A stretch of 64,000 nucleotides of DNA from Sediminibacillus albus (GCF_900101125.1 NZ_FNFL01000005.1:124001-188000); one strand, 5' to 3'; positions 21,062-32,975 are shown, numbered from the stretch's first letter. Program-made: numbers and translations. The notes: generated by a model not told the origin, from the sequence alone.

Positions 21062-22120
21062 TTACTGAATGGTGACCATATCAAGCCCTGTTCTGTCTGG
21101 GAGGACATTCACCCACGTTTTGCCTGGAACAAAACCAACCGGTTCTCCATCCTTTACAGGGAGAACTTTTCCATCGATGTTTTTCCACTGCACTTGTTGG
21201 ACCTTGCCTTTTTGCAGTAAGTAAGCATCCCCGCCAGATTGGAGATCTACTTCACGCCGTCCTGCATCATCAATTACTTCATGGTGTGTTTCGATCAAAA
21301 ATACGTTATCTAACTGTACAGCTTGATCCGAATCCAGCTCCACTGTCTGGCTGCTTCCATTATAACGTAAATACTTGTCCAATTCCTCATCATATACATA
21401 CCGGACTGGTTCATTCGTATAAGAAAAGGACACTTCGGTTGCAGACTCGCCGTCTATGTCAGCCGTTTCCTCTTCTGATAAAAACGGCAGCGGCTCATAA
21501 TCGGCTTCCATTTCATACCCTTGGCCTTCTGCAACCTCTTTGACAGCATCAAACTGCAAATAGGAATTATGCGGCGCCACCCGAGATTGAGAGCGTTCGA
21601 ATAAGTGCCCGTCATTATCATAATAGGCACCATTCAAATGGTCTACTGCACCATTTTTAAGCATATCTTCAATAAAATTGGCCGCACCATGGTATACATA
21701 TAAAGCACCATACCCGGACGCCAAATTAAAATAATACTCCCGCGCACTTCTTACAGGGCCGACTACTTCCGGTTTCTCACTATGGAACAAGGCCATAAAT
21801 CTAGTAATGTTGCCTTCTGCCAGGATTTCGAAGACAATATCCGCCTTTGTTAATCCTGACTGGGGCCTTGCTTTTGGGTGATTATTGACCATTACTGCAA
21901 CGATCCGGTTGTCGACAGGCTCATCCGTTCCAATGCCCGTCAATGGATATACATTTTCGTAAGCAGGCTCCGCCGGTTCTTCCTTTTCCTCTGGTTCTGT
22001 CACCTGCTCGTCATTCTCTTCAGTTTCTTCCGTCTGGCTCTTCTCATCTTTTGAACAAGCTGCCATCATCAACATCACCAGCAGCAACCCTGCAGCAATG
22101 CTCAGCCATTGTTTCCTCAT
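21062..22120 (-). CDS. yerB: DUF3048 lipoprotein (YerB-like)
   Basis: A 352-aa surface lipoprotein. The signal peptide MRKQWLSIAAGLLLVMLMMAAC ends in a lipobox with Cys, followed by an acidic linker (TEETEENDEQVTEPEEKEEP) and the two DUF3048 domains, with ARPQSGLTKADIVFEILAEG and HNSYLQFDAV as conserved stretches. ATG at 22120 has AAGGTG upstream; four further in-frame codons upstream lack support. In B. subtilis YerB contributes to beta-lactam tolerance. Same yerA-yerB-yerC order as B. subtilis. Confidence 0.92.
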   Translation of the reverse strand: MRKQWLSIAAGLLLVMLMMAACSKDEKSQTEETEENDEQVTEPEEKEEPAEPAYENVYPLTGIGTDEPVDNRIVAVMVNNHPKARPQSGLTKADIVFEILAEGNITRFMALFHSEKPEVVGPVRSAREYYFNLASGYGALYVYHGAANFIEDMLKNGAVDHLNGAYYDNDGHLFERSQSRVAPHNSYLQFDAVKEVAEGQGYEMEADYEPLPFLSEEETADIDGESATEVSFSYTNEPVRYVYDEELDKYLRYNGSSQTVELDSDQAVQLDNVFLIETHHEVIDDAGRREVDLQSGGDAYLLQKGKVQQVQWKNIDGKVLPVKDGEPVGFVPGKTWVNVLPDRTGLDMVTIQ

Positions 22121-22173
22121 GTTCCCACACACCTTTTTACTAGGAGTTTTCTCTATATAATATGCTATTAATT

Positions 22174-23916
22174 TTACCTCATGATAGCAGGAAAGAGAAC
22201 CTCTTTCTTCTTAACGTCCATAATACCATTCGGCGTAATCCGTATAAAAGGGAGATGGATCGATGATAAAAACAACAAATTGTACACAGGATCGTCAAAC
22301 TGGTATCCATATTCTTTCAATATTTTTTTCAACGTTTTTTCTTTTTCCATCAAATCTTCCATTTTACCTTCGAACATCATTCCTGCTAAGGCCAATGGCA
22401 ATTCAAAGATAATTTTCCCTTTATGGGCTAGAACAATTCCACCGCCAATTTCTTTCATCCTTTGAAATGCCAGCAGCAAATCATGCTTATGCTTCCCAAT
22501 CACTACAATATCTCCTGTATTGGAATAGGAGCTGACAAGCCCGCCAAGCCTATTGGTAAACCCTTTAATCACAGTGTTTACCCGCCATTTCCCCTCCCTG
22601 TTGACAAGCATCAGGAACGCTTCTTCATAATTGTTTTCGATTTCCTCCACTGTCACATCGATGGTTAGAGCAATCGGTTTTATGATAACATCGTTGACCA
22701 TTTCCAGTCCGATTGGCAAAGAAAACTGTAAGTCACCTTCATGCAAGTCCCAATCCAGCGCTAATTTTCCGATTCCGTAATTACTCCAATCAATGGCATG
22801 TTCCTGATCGACTAGCTGCCCTTCCTTTTTAATCCATTGTCCCTTGGCAATAACGGAAACTGGATCAGGGTTATCTTTTGCTTCCAATATATTTAGGTGT
22901 GCCACCTGCCCGGGAGCTATACTGCCAAGTCGGTCACGCATATTAAAGTGCTTGGCTGCATTATAGCTTGCCATCATATAAGCATCTTCGGCAGGGACCC
23001 CCTGTTCAAGGGCTATTTTAATACATTGATTCATCATGCCGTGTTCATAAAAAGAAGGTGTGGACCCATCCGTCGTCATGGTAAGCTGATCAAAGTTATC
23101 TATCCCCAGCTCCTTGATTTCCGCGAACAGCTTAGGCAGATCCGGCCTTATGGAGGAATAGCGCAAGCCGACTTGGTAACCCATTTGCAGCCGATCGTAC
23201 ACTTCTTTTCCGGTAATTGATTCATGGTCGGCACTTGCTCCCAGCAGCTTCATTTTTGCCAGGGTATGCTCAGAAGCACCAGGAAAATGGCCTTCAATCG
23301 GTTTACCAAGCCGCTTTGATTCCTGCATCCAGTAAAGAATCCGATCATCATCCTCTAATACTTGCGGCCAGGAGGTAAGCTCTCCTCCTTGTACAACCGC
23401 TTCATGCTCCAGCCATGCCAGTACTTGGGCATTATTAAATATTTCCAGCTCATCCTGCAAGGAAGACTGCGAATCAAATCTGGCCCACCAGTACATCGAT
23501 ACCGGCAAATCCATAAATTTGTCCAGCAATGTAAACGCTTTCTTTCTTTCAAGCAAATATAGCCAGATTAAATTGTCATTCATCAATGTAGTCGTCCCTG
23601 TTTGGGATACATATTCGCTCAACTGATGAGGGTTATATAACTGAAAAGGATGGGCATGCGGCTCTATGTAACCGGGTACCACGAATTTCCCTTGGCAATC
23701 GACTGTTTCCATTCCGGAAGTATTACCCGGCATACGTTCACCGACATAAACAATCCTATCTTTGTATATCCAAATATTCGCTTTCATCCACTTTTTCAAA
23801 AATACATTTAAGTAAACAGCATTTGTAAGCAATAAGGTTGGCGCAAGCAAACCATCTATTACTGAAACATGTTCTCTTAATTCTTTGTTTCTCCAGCGAT
23901 AATGGTGCTCGTTCAT
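22174..23916 (-). CDS. yerA: Adenine deaminase-like amidohydrolase YerA
   Basis: A 580-aa protein, the same length as B. subtilis YerA. The amidohydrolase core includes GKFVVPGYIEPHAHPFQ (metal-ligand His pair) and EGHFPGASEHTLAKMKLLGASADHESI; a C-terminal adenine-deaminase domain includes TNRLGGLVSSYSNTGDIVVIG and GGGIVLAHKGKI. YerA is annotated as a putative adenine deaminase but is not the established Bacillus enzyme AdeC, so activity is unproven. ATG at 23916 with AGGAGA upstream is used rather than the longer upstream reading. Location beside purD fits a purine link. The gap 23917-24100 is AT-rich without a gene. Confidence 0.88.
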   Translation of the reverse strand: MNEHHYRWRNKELREHVSVIDGLLAPTLLLTNAVYLNVFLKKWMKANIWIYKDRIVYVGERMPGNTSGMETVDCQGKFVVPGYIEPHAHPFQLYNPHQLSEYVSQTGTTTLMNDNLIWLYLLERKKAFTLLDKFMDLPVSMYWWARFDSQSSLQDELEIFNNAQVLAWLEHEAVVQGGELTSWPQVLEDDDRILYWMQESKRLGKPIEGHFPGASEHTLAKMKLLGASADHESITGKEVYDRLQMGYQVGLRYSSIRPDLPKLFAEIKELGIDNFDQLTMTTDGSTPSFYEHGMMNQCIKIALEQGVPAEDAYMMASYNAAKHFNMRDRLGSIAPGQVAHLNILEAKDNPDPVSVIAKGQWIKKEGQLVDQEHAIDWSNYGIGKLALDWDLHEGDLQFSLPIGLEMVNDVIIKPIALTIDVTVEEIENNYEEAFLMLVNREGKWRVNTVIKGFTNRLGGLVSSYSNTGDIVVIGKHKHDLLLAFQRMKEIGGGIVLAHKGKIIFELPLALAGMMFEGKMEDLMEKEKTLKKILKEYGYQFDDPVYNLLFLSSIHLPFIRITPNGIMDVKKKEVLFPAIMR

Positions 23917-24100
23917 TGGTAATTCTCCTATTCTCTGATTGTTTTTTCTATCGTAACACATGGTGGAAATCAAAGATAAGCATTTGTAAGAAAATATAAC
24001 AAAATATACACATTCTTAATACTTATGATATAACATTTTATACAGCAGCACTTCAACTATTATTATTCGATAAAATCTCTATTTATTACTAAACAAAATG

Positions 24101-24133
24101 AATGGACAGCCTGCAATCAACAGGCTGTCCATT
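24101..24133. terminator. Terminator of the pur operon
   Basis: A perfect 13-bp stem (AATGGACAGCCTG at 24101-24113 with its complement at 24121-24133) lies about 45 bp beyond the purD stop. Both sides carry short A/T tracts. Confidence 0.9.
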
Positions 24134-24175
24134 TTTAAAAAGAGTAGATGCTTCTTGATAGCTTTACCTCTTTGC

Positions 24176-25435
24176 CTATCCTTCCCTAAAACCAATATCA
24201 CGACGATAAAAAAAATCAGGACTATCAGCAAACCTATTTAAACAGCGGTAAACAGCCTGCTGTGCGGATTGCTGATCGGTTTGCACAGATCCGACCAACA
24301 ACACCCTCCCGCCTGTTGAAATGTATGTATCACCAGCAGCCTCTGTTCCTGCATGAATAATAAAACAACTGTCCGCTTGCACATCGCCGAGATCTGGAAG
24401 CTCTTTCCCTTTTTGATAAGCGCCAGGGTATCCCTTGGAGGCTACTACCGTTCCAATACAAGCAGCAGGCTTCCATGTAAGCGCCGGGTCCTTATCTGCT
24501 TTGACATCGCCAATGACTTGAAGGAAATCATTTTCCAACAGCGGCAGGACAACCTGTGTTTCCGGGTCACCCAGCCGTGCATTGAACTCGATTACTTTTG
24601 GCCCCTGTTCCGTTTCAATCAATCCGGCATAAAGGACACCCGAGAAAGAACGGCCTTCCTCGACCATCGCTGCTGCAGTCGGTTCCAGAATAGTGGAAAT
24701 TGCTGCCTCGATAACATCCGCTGCTAAATCAGGTATCGGGGCATAGGCACCCATTCCGCCTGTGTTCGGCCCTTTATCTTCATCATATGCACGCTTATGG
24801 TCCCTGGCAGGAACCATCGGATACACCTTGTTTCCCTGCACAAAGGCCATCAATGAAAACTCTTTGCCTTGCAAAAATTCTTCAATGACAATTCTGCTTC
24901 CTGCATTTCCAAACTGGTTTTCTACAAGCATATGATCAATAGCTGCTAAAGCTTCCTCCAGCTCCATTGCGACGACAACGCCCTTTCCGGCCGCCAGTCC
25001 ATCGGCCTTGATTACGATCGGCGCCCCTTGCTGCCGGACATAGGCTTTCGCCTCCTCTGCATCCGTAAAGGTTTGGTATGCAGCTGTCGGTATCTTATAC
25101 TTATTCATCAGATTTTTGGCAAAGTCCTTGCTGCCTTCTATTAATGCAGCATCTTTCGAGGGACCGAATATTTGCAAGCCTTCTTGCTCAAAAGCATCCA
25201 CAATGCCCGCAGTTAATGGGGTTTCCGGACCAACGATCGTCCAGTCAATCTGTGCTTCCTTGGCAAAGGCAATAAGTTCATCGATTTGGTTATCCTTTAT
25301 ATTTACACACTCTGCTTCTTTACTGATACCACCGTTTCCCGGAGCAGCATAAATATTCCCGGCAAGCCTGCTTTCGGCCAATTTTTTCACAATGCTATGT
25401 TCTCTGCCGCCGCTCCCGACCACTAACACGTTCAT
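24176..25435 (-). CDS. purD: Phosphoribosylamine-glycine ligase
   Basis: PurD (419 aa) condenses phosphoribosylamine with glycine using ATP, giving GAR (step 2 of IMP synthesis). MNVLVVGSGGREHSIVKKL, the ATP-grasp loop APIVIKADGLAAGKGVVVA, PNTGGMGAYAPIP and EFNARLGDPETQVVLP are diagnostic. Last gene of the operon; 72 bp separate it from purH. Confidence 0.97.
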   Translation of the reverse strand: MNVLVVGSGGREHSIVKKLAESRLAGNIYAAPGNGGISKEAECVNIKDNQIDELIAFAKEAQIDWTIVGPETPLTAGIVDAFEQEGLQIFGPSKDAALIEGSKDFAKNLMNKYKIPTAAYQTFTDAEEAKAYVRQQGAPIVIKADGLAAGKGVVVAMELEEALAAIDHMLVENQFGNAGSRIVIEEFLQGKEFSLMAFVQGNKVYPMVPARDHKRAYDEDKGPNTGGMGAYAPIPDLAADVIEAAISTILEPTAAAMVEEGRSFSGVLYAGLIETEQGPKVIEFNARLGDPETQVVLPLLENDFLQVIGDVKADKDPALTWKPAACIGTVVASKGYPGAYQKGKELPDLGDVQADSCFIIHAGTEAAGDTYISTGGRVLLVGSVQTDQQSAQQAVYRCLNRFADSPDFFYRRDIGFREG

Positions 25436-25507
25436 CGAATCCCTCCCTTATCGGACTTCGTTATTTGTAAGATGAAGAGATGATTCCCGCACCCCTCTGA
25501 AGTATTA

Positions 25508-27040
25508 TTAATGCTTGAAATGCCTCATGCCTGTAAACACCATGGCGATGCCATGCTCGTTGCACGCTTTGATGGAATCTTCATCCCGCTTAGACCCGCC
25601 CGGCTGAATGATGGCAGTTATGCCGGCTTGTGCAGCTTCCTCCACCGTGTCAGGCATTGGAAAAAAGGCATCAGAAGCCATCACAGCTCCTTTTGCTGAG
25701 TCCCCAGCTTGCTCTAGTGCAATCTTAGCAGCACCGACGCGGTTCATTTGGCCCGCGCCAATACCTAAAGTCTGGTCCTGTTTAGCAATAACAATCGCAT
25801 TCGATTTGACATGCTTTACTACTTTCCAGGAAAACAGCAGGTCTTTCATTTCCTGTTCATCCGGCTTGCGATTCGTTGCTATCGTTAGCTCCTGCTCATT
25901 AACCTTGCCATTGTCAACGTCTTGTACTAGCAAGCCGCCGGCAACGCTGACCAGTTTTTGCCTTTGGCCTCTGGTTGATTCAATCGGTATTTCCAGCAAA
26001 CGGATATTTTTCTTTACTGTCAGGATCTCCAAAGCTTCTTCCGTAAAGGATGGCGCAATCACAATTTCCAGGAAAATCTCTTTCAACTGGTTGGCTGTAT
26101 CCTTATCGACTTGGCGGTTTAGCGCGATAATTCCGCCAAATATGGAGACAGGATCAGCCTGATAGGCCTTCTGGAATGCCTGTGAAATAGTGTCGCCAAT
26201 TCCGATTCCGCATGGATTCATGTGCTTGACAGCTACGGCTGCCGGCCCTTGATATTCAAGCGCCATTTCTAGCGCAGCATTGGCATCCTGAATATTATTG
26301 TAAGACAACTCCTTGCCATGGAGCTGCTTCGCATTGGCTATCGATGCTCCCTTTGCCAGGGGCTCTTTATAAAAGGCTGCACTCTGGTGAGGGTTTTCGC
26401 CATATCGTAATGTTTGTACTTTTTCGTATGTAATCGTGTACGTTTCCGGGTTTTTCTCTCCGGTAATCTCAGAAAAATAACCGGCAATCATCGCATCGTA
26501 ATTTGCCGTATGCCGGAATACCTTTGCGGCCAGCCGTTTGCGGTCTTTCTCATCGAATTTGTCCTGGGCAAGCTGTTCTAAAACCGGCTGGTAATCGTCT
26601 GGATCAACAATCACCAGGACATCCCGGAAATTCTTAGCCGCCGCCCGCAGCATCGTCGGACCGCCAATGTCGATGTTTTCTATCGCATCTGCTTGCGTAA
26701 CACTCTCTTGTTCAAGCGTTTGTTTAAATGGATATAAGTTAACAACGACAACGTCGATCGGATGGATATCCCTTTCCGCTAATTGCTGCTGATGGCCGGG
26801 ATCATCACGCCTTGCTAACAAGCCGCTATGAATATTGGGATGAAGTGTTTTAACCCGCCCGTCCAAAATTTCTTCAAACTGTGTAATATCCGAAACAGGG
26901 ATTGCCGGCAGCTCTGCTGCCTGTAATTTTTTCAATGTTCCTCCAGTAGAAATTAACTCATAGCCAAGCTTGTCTAAACCTTGGGCAAACTCTACGATAT
27001 TGCTCTTGTCTGAAACGCTAATAAGGGCGCGTTTTCTCAT
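25508..27040 (-). CDS. purH: Bifunctional AICAR transformylase/IMP cyclohydrolase
   Basis: PurH (510 aa) formylates AICAR with 10-formyl-THF and closes the ring to IMP (steps 9-10). The N-terminal cyclohydrolase domain has [19 protein letters not shown] and STGGTLKKL; the transformylase domain has [27 protein letters not shown] with the catalytic Lys-His, and [23 protein letters not shown]. The start overlaps the purN stop by 4 bp. Confidence 0.97.
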   Translation of the reverse strand: MRKRALISVSDKSNIVEFAQGLDKLGYELISTGGTLKKLQAAELPAIPVSDITQFEEILDGRVKTLHPNIHSGLLARRDDPGHQQQLAERDIHPIDVVVVNLYPFKQTLEQESVTQADAIENIDIGGPTMLRAAAKNFRDVLVIVDPDDYQPVLEQLAQDKFDEKDRKRLAAKVFRHTANYDAMIAGYFSEITGEKNPETYTITYEKVQTLRYGENPHQSAAFYKEPLAKGASIANAKQLHGKELSYNNIQDANAALEMALEYQGPAAVAVKHMNPCGIGIGDTISQAFQKAYQADPVSIFGGIIALNRQVDKDTANQLKEIFLEIVIAPSFTEEALEILTVKKNIRLLEIPIESTRGQRQKLVSVAGGLLVQDVDNGKVNEQELTIATNRKPDEQEMKDLLFSWKVVKHVKSNAIVIAKQDQTLGIGAGQMNRVGAAKIALEQAGDSAKGAVMASDAFFPMPDTVEEAAQAGITAIIQPGGSKRDEDSIKACNEHGIAMVFTGMRHFKH

Positions 27041-27633
27041 GATTTGATCTCCTCTCTATTCACAGCCATCAACAATCGTTGAATGGTTTTGGGAAAAAGG
27101 TTATGTTCAATTGCTTGTACCCGCTTTTGTAAGGAGGCTCTATCTTCTTCCTCTTTCACACGTATGGCTTCCTGCTCTATAATTGCTCCGGTATCCATTC
27201 CTTCATCAACAAAATGAATGGTCACCCCGGTTACTTTTACACCCGCCTCTATGGCCTGGCCAATCGCATCCTTGCCTGGAAAGGCCGGCAAAAGCGATGG
27301 ATGGATATTGATGATCCTTCCTTCAAAGGGGGCTAACAAGGTGGGGCCGACCAGGCGCATATATCCCGCCAGAATAATCCAGTCAATATGCTTTTCCTGC
27401 AGTTCTTTTAAAATCGCTTGTTCGAACGCTGCTTTTGCCGGAAATTCCTTAGGCTGAAAAGCAAACACGGGAATATTGCGAACCGTTGCCTTATCGATCA
27501 CCTTTGCCCCTGGTTGGTCACAGACTAACAAGCCAATCTTTCCGTCGAGCCGGCCAGCCTCGATTTGCTCAGCAATCGCATCGAAATTGCTTCCTGTGCC
27601 AGAAGCGAATACAGCCAGCTTATGTTTACCCAT
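27037..27633 (-). CDS. purN: Phosphoribosylglycinamide formyltransferase
   Basis: PurN (198 aa) transfers a formyl group from 10-formyl-THF to GAR (step 3). [16 protein letters not shown] is the phosphate-binding start, and the catalytic Asn-His-Asp set is seen in [16 protein letters not shown] and [16 protein letters not shown]. It overlaps purM by 8 bp and purH by 4 bp. Confidence 0.97.
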   Translation of the reverse strand: MGKHKLAVFASGTGSNFDAIAEQIEAGRLDGKIGLLVCDQPGAKVIDKATVRNIPVFAFQPKEFPAKAAFEQAILKELQEKHIDWIILAGYMRLVGPTLLAPFEGRIINIHPSLLPAFPGKDAIGQAIEAGVKVTGVTIHFVDEGMDTGAIIEQEAIRVKEEEDRASLQKRVQAIEHNLFPKTIQRLLMAVNREEIKS

Positions 27634-28654
27634 TGGTCAGCTCCACTCCTTGGCCGGACGTTACCTCTCCAATAATAGAGGCTTTCTCCCCGAGTTCCGC
27701 CAATACAGAGACCGCTTCTTCTGCCTGCTGTCCAGGAATGATGACGGCCATGCCAATGCCCATATTGAACACTCCCAGCATTTCTTCCAGTCCAAGGCTG
27801 CCGTAGCGCTGTAACACTTCATAAATGGGCGGGATTTCCCAGGAGCCTAAGTTTATACGCACGCCTAAGTGATCTGGCAGAGCGCGGGGGAGGTTTTCGT
27901 AAAAACCACCGCCTGTTATATGGGAAATGCCTTTGATTGAAACTTTGCTTCTCAATGTCTTGATGGCAGCGGCGTAAATTCTAGTAGGGGGCAGCAACGC
28001 CTCCCCCAGCGGCTGGTGCAGCGGCTGATAGACACTGGATAATTCCAATCCTTTTTCTTTAATTATTTTTCTGACTAATGAAAAGCCATTAGAATGGACC
28101 CCGCTTGAACTGATGCCGATAATGGCATCACCCGCACGAGCATCATTGCCAGAGATAATTTCCTGTTTATCGGCAATCCCGACAACAAAGCCAGCCAAGT
28201 CATATTCTCCGTCCTGATACATCCCCGGCATTTCTGCTGTTTCCCCGCCGATCAAGGCAGCGCCGCTTTCCACACAGCCATCGGAAATACCTTTGACAAT
28301 TTGCTCGATCTTTTGCGGATCATTTTTCCCACAGGCAATATAATCAAGGAAAAACAAGGGATCGGCACCTTGGGCGACAATGTCATTGACACACATAGCA
28401 ACGAGATCGATGCCGACTGTATCATGCTTGTCGATTTCAAAGGCAAGCTTCAGCTTGGTCCCAACACCGTCTGTTCCAGAAACAAGCACGGGTTCCTTAT
28501 AAGCAAAGGAGCCAATCTCAAACAAACCGGCAAATGCCCCGACCCCTCCGATTACTTCTTTCCTGTCCGTTTTAGCTATATGTTTTTTCATTAAGTCCAC
28601 TGCACGGTAGCCAGCCTCGACATCCACGCCTGCTTGTTTATATATATCACTCAT
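27626..28654 (-). CDS. purM: Phosphoribosylformylglycinamidine cyclo-ligase
   Basis: PurM (342 aa), AIR synthetase, closes the imidazole ring using ATP (step 5). Characteristic: YKQAGVDVEAGYRAVDLMKKH, LVSGTDGVGTKLKLAF, CVNDIVAQGADPLFFLDY and GGETAEMPGMY. ATG at 28654 preceded by AAGGAGCGG gives the family-standard N-terminus; about 40 extra in-frame codons upstream lie in the purF-purM spacer and coding end and are not used. Confidence 0.97.
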   Translation of the reverse strand: MSDIYKQAGVDVEAGYRAVDLMKKHIAKTDRKEVIGGVGAFAGLFEIGSFAYKEPVLVSGTDGVGTKLKLAFEIDKHDTVGIDLVAMCVNDIVAQGADPLFFLDYIACGKNDPQKIEQIVKGISDGCVESGAALIGGETAEMPGMYQDGEYDLAGFVVGIADKQEIISGNDARAGDAIIGISSSGVHSNGFSLVRKIIKEKGLELSSVYQPLHQPLGEALLPPTRIYAAAIKTLRSKVSIKGISHITGGGFYENLPRALPDHLGVRINLGSWEIPPIYEVLQRYGSLGLEEMLGVFNMGIGMAVIIPGQQAEEAVSVLAELGEKASIIGEVTSGQGVELTNG

Positions 28655-28691
28655 GGTACCGCTCCTTTTTCCGCTGTAAAATGAAAAGCAA

Positions 28692-30104
28692 CTACGCCTT
28701 CGTAACTGGCAGAACTGTTTCTGGGTAAATTTCCGTCGGATAGTTTCCAGTGAAACAAGCATTGCAAATGCCATGCTCTAAAGATTCCTTTTCCGTAACA
28801 ATCGAATTCTCGAGCCCATCGGTGGTCAAATAGGATAAGCTGTCAGCGCCAATTAGTTCACGGATTTCTTCCACCTTATGATTGGAGGCAATCAACTCCC
28901 CTTTTGTCGAGGTGTCGATTCCGTAATAGCATGGATTTTCAATCGGCGGTGAGGCAATCCTTACATGAACCTCTGACGCGCCCGCTTCTTTCAATAGCCG
29001 GACAATCCGCTTGCTTGTCGTTCCACGGACGATGGAGTCATCGACCATTACCACCCGTTTGCCTTCGACAATCCCGCGCACGGCAGAAAGCTTCATTTTA
29101 ACCCCTTGCTCCCGCAATTCTTGCGAAGGCTGGATAAACGTCCGGCCGACATACCGGTTTTTTATCAAGCCAAGTTCATAGGGAATCCCTGATGCTTCAG
29201 AAAAACCGATAGCTGCGGAAATACTTGAATCAGGCACGCCTGTCACTACATCCGCTTCGATTGGTGCTTCCTTTGCCAGCTCCTTGCCCATCTTTTTGCG
29301 GGAAGCATGGACATTGCTGCCATTTAGATCACTGTCCGGGCGAGAGAAGTAGACATATTCCATTGAGCATAACGTCCGTGCCATCGGTGAAGCGAACGTT
29401 TTGGAAGTGACGCCATTGTCATCGATGATCAATAGTTCCCCTGGCTTTACCTCGCGAAGGTAGGAAGCGCCGATCACGTCAAAGGCACACGTTTCGGAAG
29501 ACACGACGTACGCTCCGCCAAGCATGCCCAGCGACAATGGCCGAAGGCCGCGCGGATCTAAAGCAACGTACATTTGCTTTTCCGTCAACAGGGCAAATGC
29601 ATAAGCTCCTTTAATCATGCTTAGCGCTTGAATAATGGCTTCATCCATTTGCAGATGACCGCTGCGCTTAATCAAATGGGCAAGCACTTCCGTATCAGAA
29701 GTCGTCTGTAAAATACTTCCCTGTGCCTCCAATTGGTGCTTTAAAGCATAGGCATTGACTAGATTGCCGTTATGGGCCAGAGCCATACTTTCCTTTTGGG
29801 AACGGAAGACGAGCGGCTGCACATTTTCATATCCGCCTCCGCCTTGTGTGGCATAACGTACATGGCCAAGTGCTGCGCTTCCTTTTAGTCTGGCGAACTC
29901 ATCTTGTTCAAACACTTCATTTATTAACCCACTGCCCTTGTGCAGATTTAAAGACTCTCCATCGCTTGTAACGATACCAGCACCTTCCTGGCCGCGATGC
30001 TGCAAAGCGTGTAATCCATAATAGGCAACCTCTGCCGCTTTCTCATGTCCCCAAATGCCGAATACGCCGCACTCTTCATTTAATCCTTTGATTTCAGCAA
30101 GCAT
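28692..30104 (-). CDS. purF: Amidophosphoribosyltransferase
   Basis: PurF (470 aa) makes phosphoribosylamine from PRPP and glutamine, the committed first step. It has the Bacillus-type 11-residue propeptide ([11 protein letters not shown]) before the catalytic Cys of CGVFGIWGH, the glutaminase motif [11 protein letters not shown], the PRPP loop [15 protein letters not shown], and C-terminal cysteines ([10 protein letters not shown]) expected to hold the 4Fe-4S cluster with upstream cysteines. It starts 25 bp inside purL; the AAAGGGGC site lies within purL. Confidence 0.97.
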   Translation of the reverse strand: MLAEIKGLNEECGVFGIWGHEKAAEVAYYGLHALQHRGQEGAGIVTSDGESLNLHKGSGLINEVFEQDEFARLKGSAALGHVRYATQGGGGYENVQPLVFRSQKESMALAHNGNLVNAYALKHQLEAQGSILQTTSDTEVLAHLIKRSGHLQMDEAIIQALSMIKGAYAFALLTEKQMYVALDPRGLRPLSLGMLGGAYVVSSETCAFDVIGASYLREVKPGELLIIDDNGVTSKTFASPMARTLCSMEYVYFSRPDSDLNGSNVHASRKKMGKELAKEAPIEADVVTGVPDSSISAAIGFSEASGIPYELGLIKNRYVGRTFIQPSQELREQGVKMKLSAVRGIVEGKRVVMVDDSIVRGTTSKRIVRLLKEAGASEVHVRIASPPIENPCYYGIDTSTKGELIASNHKVEEIRELIGADSLSYLTTDGLENSIVTEKESLEHGICNACFTGNYPTEIYPETVLPVTKA

Positions 30105-32308
30105 GGTATAGCCCCTTTCCATAAAGCTTTCAAGCTTTCCATTGGCTGTTCGATCGTCCGCTCGCTATTGATGCTGATTTGATAATCACCGTCATCTGTA
30201 ACAGTGCCGATGGCTAATGCATCCTCGACCATCTCTTCAAAAGCTGTTTTATTTTCTGGACGTACCGATACTAAGAAACGGGATTGTGTTTCACTGAAAA
30301 ACTCAGTTACTGCGTCCCCTTCAAGTGCAACGTCTATACCAGTCTGCTTGCCAAACGAGCTTTCCGCTAGCGCAACTGCCAAGCCGCCTTCTGCTACATC
30401 ATGGGCAGAAGCGATGATTCCAGCTTGAATTGCTGCCAATAACTGCTGTTGACGCTTCGCTTCTGTCGTCAAATCAAGCGCTGGAGCTTTTCCGAAATAC
30501 TTGTTTTCCAGAACGTTTTGCAGTTCGCTCCCGCCAAATTCCGCCTCCGCTTTGCCAATCACATAGATGGCATCGCCGGCATGCTGGAAAAAAGAAGGGG
30601 TGACATGATCAAGCGACTCCAGCAACCCTACCATCCCCACGACAGGCGTTGGAAAGATTGCTTGATTGTTAGATTCATTATATAAGGAGACGTTTCCACT
30701 TATAACCGGTGTATTTAATGCAAGACTGGCAGCACTCATACCGTCTACGCTCTTTTCCATTTGCCAGAAGTTTTCCGGTTTATCGGGATTTCCGAAATTA
30801 AGGCCGTCTGTCAATGCCAATGGCTTACCGCCGGAACAGACAATATTGCGGGCCGCCTCCGCGACGGCAATCTGTCCGCCTGTCTCCGGATCCAGATAAA
30901 TATACCTGGAGTTGCAATCGGTAGTGACAGCCAATGCCTTGTCTGTGCCGCGCACTCGAATTACTGCAGCATCCGAACCGGGAGTAACGACTGTGTTCGT
31001 CTGCACCATGGAATCATATTGGTCATACACCCACTCTTTACTAGCTATCGTCGGCTGTTGTAACAATGCCTTTAAAGTCTCTGTATAATTTTTTACATCT
31101 TCCGGGTAGTAATCAGTCATTTGCTGATATTCCTCGTAGTATGCAGGTACCTTAGAAGGCTTGTGGTAGACAGGAGCATCCTCAGCCAGCGAATCAACCG
31201 GAATGTCGGCAACTACCTCTCCTTTATGCAGCAAGCGGAATTGATGGTCTTCGGTTACACGGCCGACGGCTACCGCCTCCAGCCCATACTTTTTAAAAAT
31301 GTCGACAATCTCCTGTTCTTCTCCTGCTTTGACTACCATCAGCATCCGTTCCTGTGACTCGGACAGCATTAATTCATATGGTGTCATATTCCTTTCACGC
31401 TGGGGTACTAAATCAAGATCCATTTCCATTCCTGTTCCTGCTTTACTGGCCATTTCACTGGCTGAAGAAGTAAGACCAGCTGCTCCCATGTCCTGCATAC
31501 CTACTAAGGCGTCACAATGAATCGCCTCAAGGCAAGCTTCGATGAGCAGTTTTTCCATGAACGGATCTCCAACCTGAACGGACGGGCGCTTGCTTTCCGA
31601 TTCTTCAGATAAATCTTCTGAAGCGAATGTCGCCCCATGAATACCATCCCTGCCAGTCGGTGCACCGGCATACAATACCGTATTGCCGATTCCAGCGGCG
31701 ATCCCTTTCTGAATATCCTTTTGATCAATCAGACCGACACACATCGCATTGACTAATGGGTTGCCTTCATAGCAGTTGTCAAACTGAACCTCGCCGCCGA
31801 CCGTCGGTACTCCGACACAGTTGCCATAGCCGGCAATGCCGTTAACCACTTCTTCAAACAAGTATTTAACTCGTCCGGAATCAAGATTGCCAAACCTGAG
31901 CGAGTTTAACAATGCAACTGGACGGGCGCCCATGGAGAATACATCACGGATAATTCCTCCGACTCCAGTCGCTGCCCCTTGATAAGGCTCTACTGCGGAC
32001 GGATGGTTGTGGCTTTCAATTTTAAATACCGCTGCCTGCCCTCCGCCGATGTCGATGATTCCTGCTCCTTCTCCCGGCCCCTGCAACACATGGGGGGCTT
32101 TGGTTGGAAACTTCTTTAGTAAAGGCTTGGATGTTTTATAGCTGCAATGCTCAGACCACATAACGGAAAATATTCCCGTCTCTGTAAAATTCGGACGCCT
32201 GCCCAGTACGTTCTTAATATGCTTGTATTCTGCGTCGGTAAGGCCCATTTCTTTATAAATGTATTCCTTTTCGATTACTTCCGGATTTATCTCAGACGCC
32301 TGCAACAT
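30080..32308 (-). CDS. purL: Phosphoribosylformylglycinamidine synthase subunit II
   Basis: PurL small form (742 aa, as in B. subtilis) is the synthetase part of the PurLQS complex converting FGAR to FGAM with ATP. MFSEHCSYK-type motif is here [12 protein letters not shown]; others are [28 protein letters not shown] and [19 protein letters not shown] at 32308 has GGAGGG upstream. It overlaps purQ (17 bp) and purF (25 bp). Confidence 0.97.
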   Translation of the reverse strand: MLQASEINPEVIEKEYIYKEMGLTDAEYKHIKNVLGRRPNFTETGIFSVMWSEHCSYKTSKPLLKKFPTKAPHVLQGPGEGAGIIDIGGGQAAVFKIESHNHPSAVEPYQGAATGVGGIIRDVFSMGARPVALLNSLRFGNLDSGRVKYLFEEVVNGIAGYGNCVGVPTVGGEVQFDNCYEGNPLVNAMCVGLIDQKDIQKGIAAGIGNTVLYAGAPTGRDGIHGATFASEDLSEESESKRPSVQVGDPFMEKLLIEACLEAIHCDALVGMQDMGAAGLTSSASEMASKAGTGMEMDLDLVPQRERNMTPYELMLSESQERMLMVVKAGEEQEIVDIFKKYGLEAVAVGRVTEDHQFRLLHKGEVVADIPVDSLAEDAPVYHKPSKVPAYYEEYQQMTDYYPEDVKNYTETLKALLQQPTIASKEWVYDQYDSMVQTNTVVTPGSDAAVIRVRGTDKALAVTTDCNSRYIYLDPETGGQIAVAEAARNIVCSGGKPLALTDGLNFGNPDKPENFWQMEKSVDGMSAASLALNTPVISGNVSLYNESNNQAIFPTPVVGMVGLLESLDHVTPSFFQHAGDAIYVIGKAEAEFGGSELQNVLENKYFGKAPALDLTTEAKRQQQLLAAIQAGIIASAHDVAEGGLAVALAESSFGKQTGIDVALEGDAVTEFFSETQSRFLVSVRPENKTAFEEMVEDALAIGTVTDDGDYQISINSERTIEQPMESLKALWKGAIPCLLKSKD

Positions 32309-32975
32309 ACGCTTCCCTCCAATGATTAACAACCGATTTAAATAGCTTCAAGCCATCGCTGCTCCCTAATACTGCCTCGGTTGCCCGTTCAGGATGAGGC
32401 ATCATGCCAAGCACATTGCCTTGTTGATTGATAATTCCTGCGATATCTGCAACAGAACCGTTAGGATTGTTGGCATACCGGAATACGATTTGATTGTTGG
32501 CTTCCAGCTCGGCCAATTCACCTTCATCGCAATAGTAGTTTCCTTCCCCATGAGCAATAGGCAGGCTGATCGCTTCCTTTGTCGTGTAAGCAGAGGAAAA
32601 TCTCGTTTGGTTATTTTCGACTACCAGTTTTTCCTGATGGCACATAAACTTCAATTGTTTATTTCTAAGCATGGCACCGGGAAGCAGTCCTGCTTCCAAC
32701 AATATTTGGAACCCATTGCATACCCCTAAAACAGGAATGCCCATGTCCGCCTTTTGTTTAATTTCCGTAACAACGTGTGAAGTGGAAGCAATCGCGCCAG
32801 AGCGTAAATAATCGCCATACGAAAATCCGCCAGGAAGCAATATGGCGTCATACCCTGATAAATTTGCTTCTTCATACCAGACAAGGTCAGCTTCTTCTCC
32901 AAGGGAACTTGTTACCGCATGATACATGTCTCTGTCGCAATTGGAACCGGGAAAAACGATGACAGCGAATTTCAC
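32292..32975 (-). CDS. purQ: Phosphoribosylformylglycinamidine synthase subunit I (glutaminase)
   Basis: PurQ (227 aa) is the class I glutaminase of the complex, supplying ammonia to PurL. Catalytic Cys in [18 protein letters not shown]; the His-Glu pair in [11 protein letters not shown]-terminal [15 protein letters not shown]. Four-base overlap with purS. Confidence 0.97.
   Translation of the reverse strand: MKFAVIVFPGSNCDRDMYHAVTSSLGEEADLVWYEEANLSGYDAILLPGGFSYGDYLRSGAIASTSHVVTEIKQKADMGIPVLGVCNGFQILLEAGLLPGAMLRNKQLKFMCHQEKLVVENNQTRFSSAYTTKEAISLPIAHGEGNYYCDEGELAELEANNQIVFRYANNPNGSVADIAGIINQQGNVLGMMPHPERATEAVLGSSDGLKLFKSVVNHWREAYVAGV

Noticed and set aside
25608-26162. 184-residue plus-strand frame opposite purH
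   Set aside because: Fully inside the conserved purH gene; shadow.
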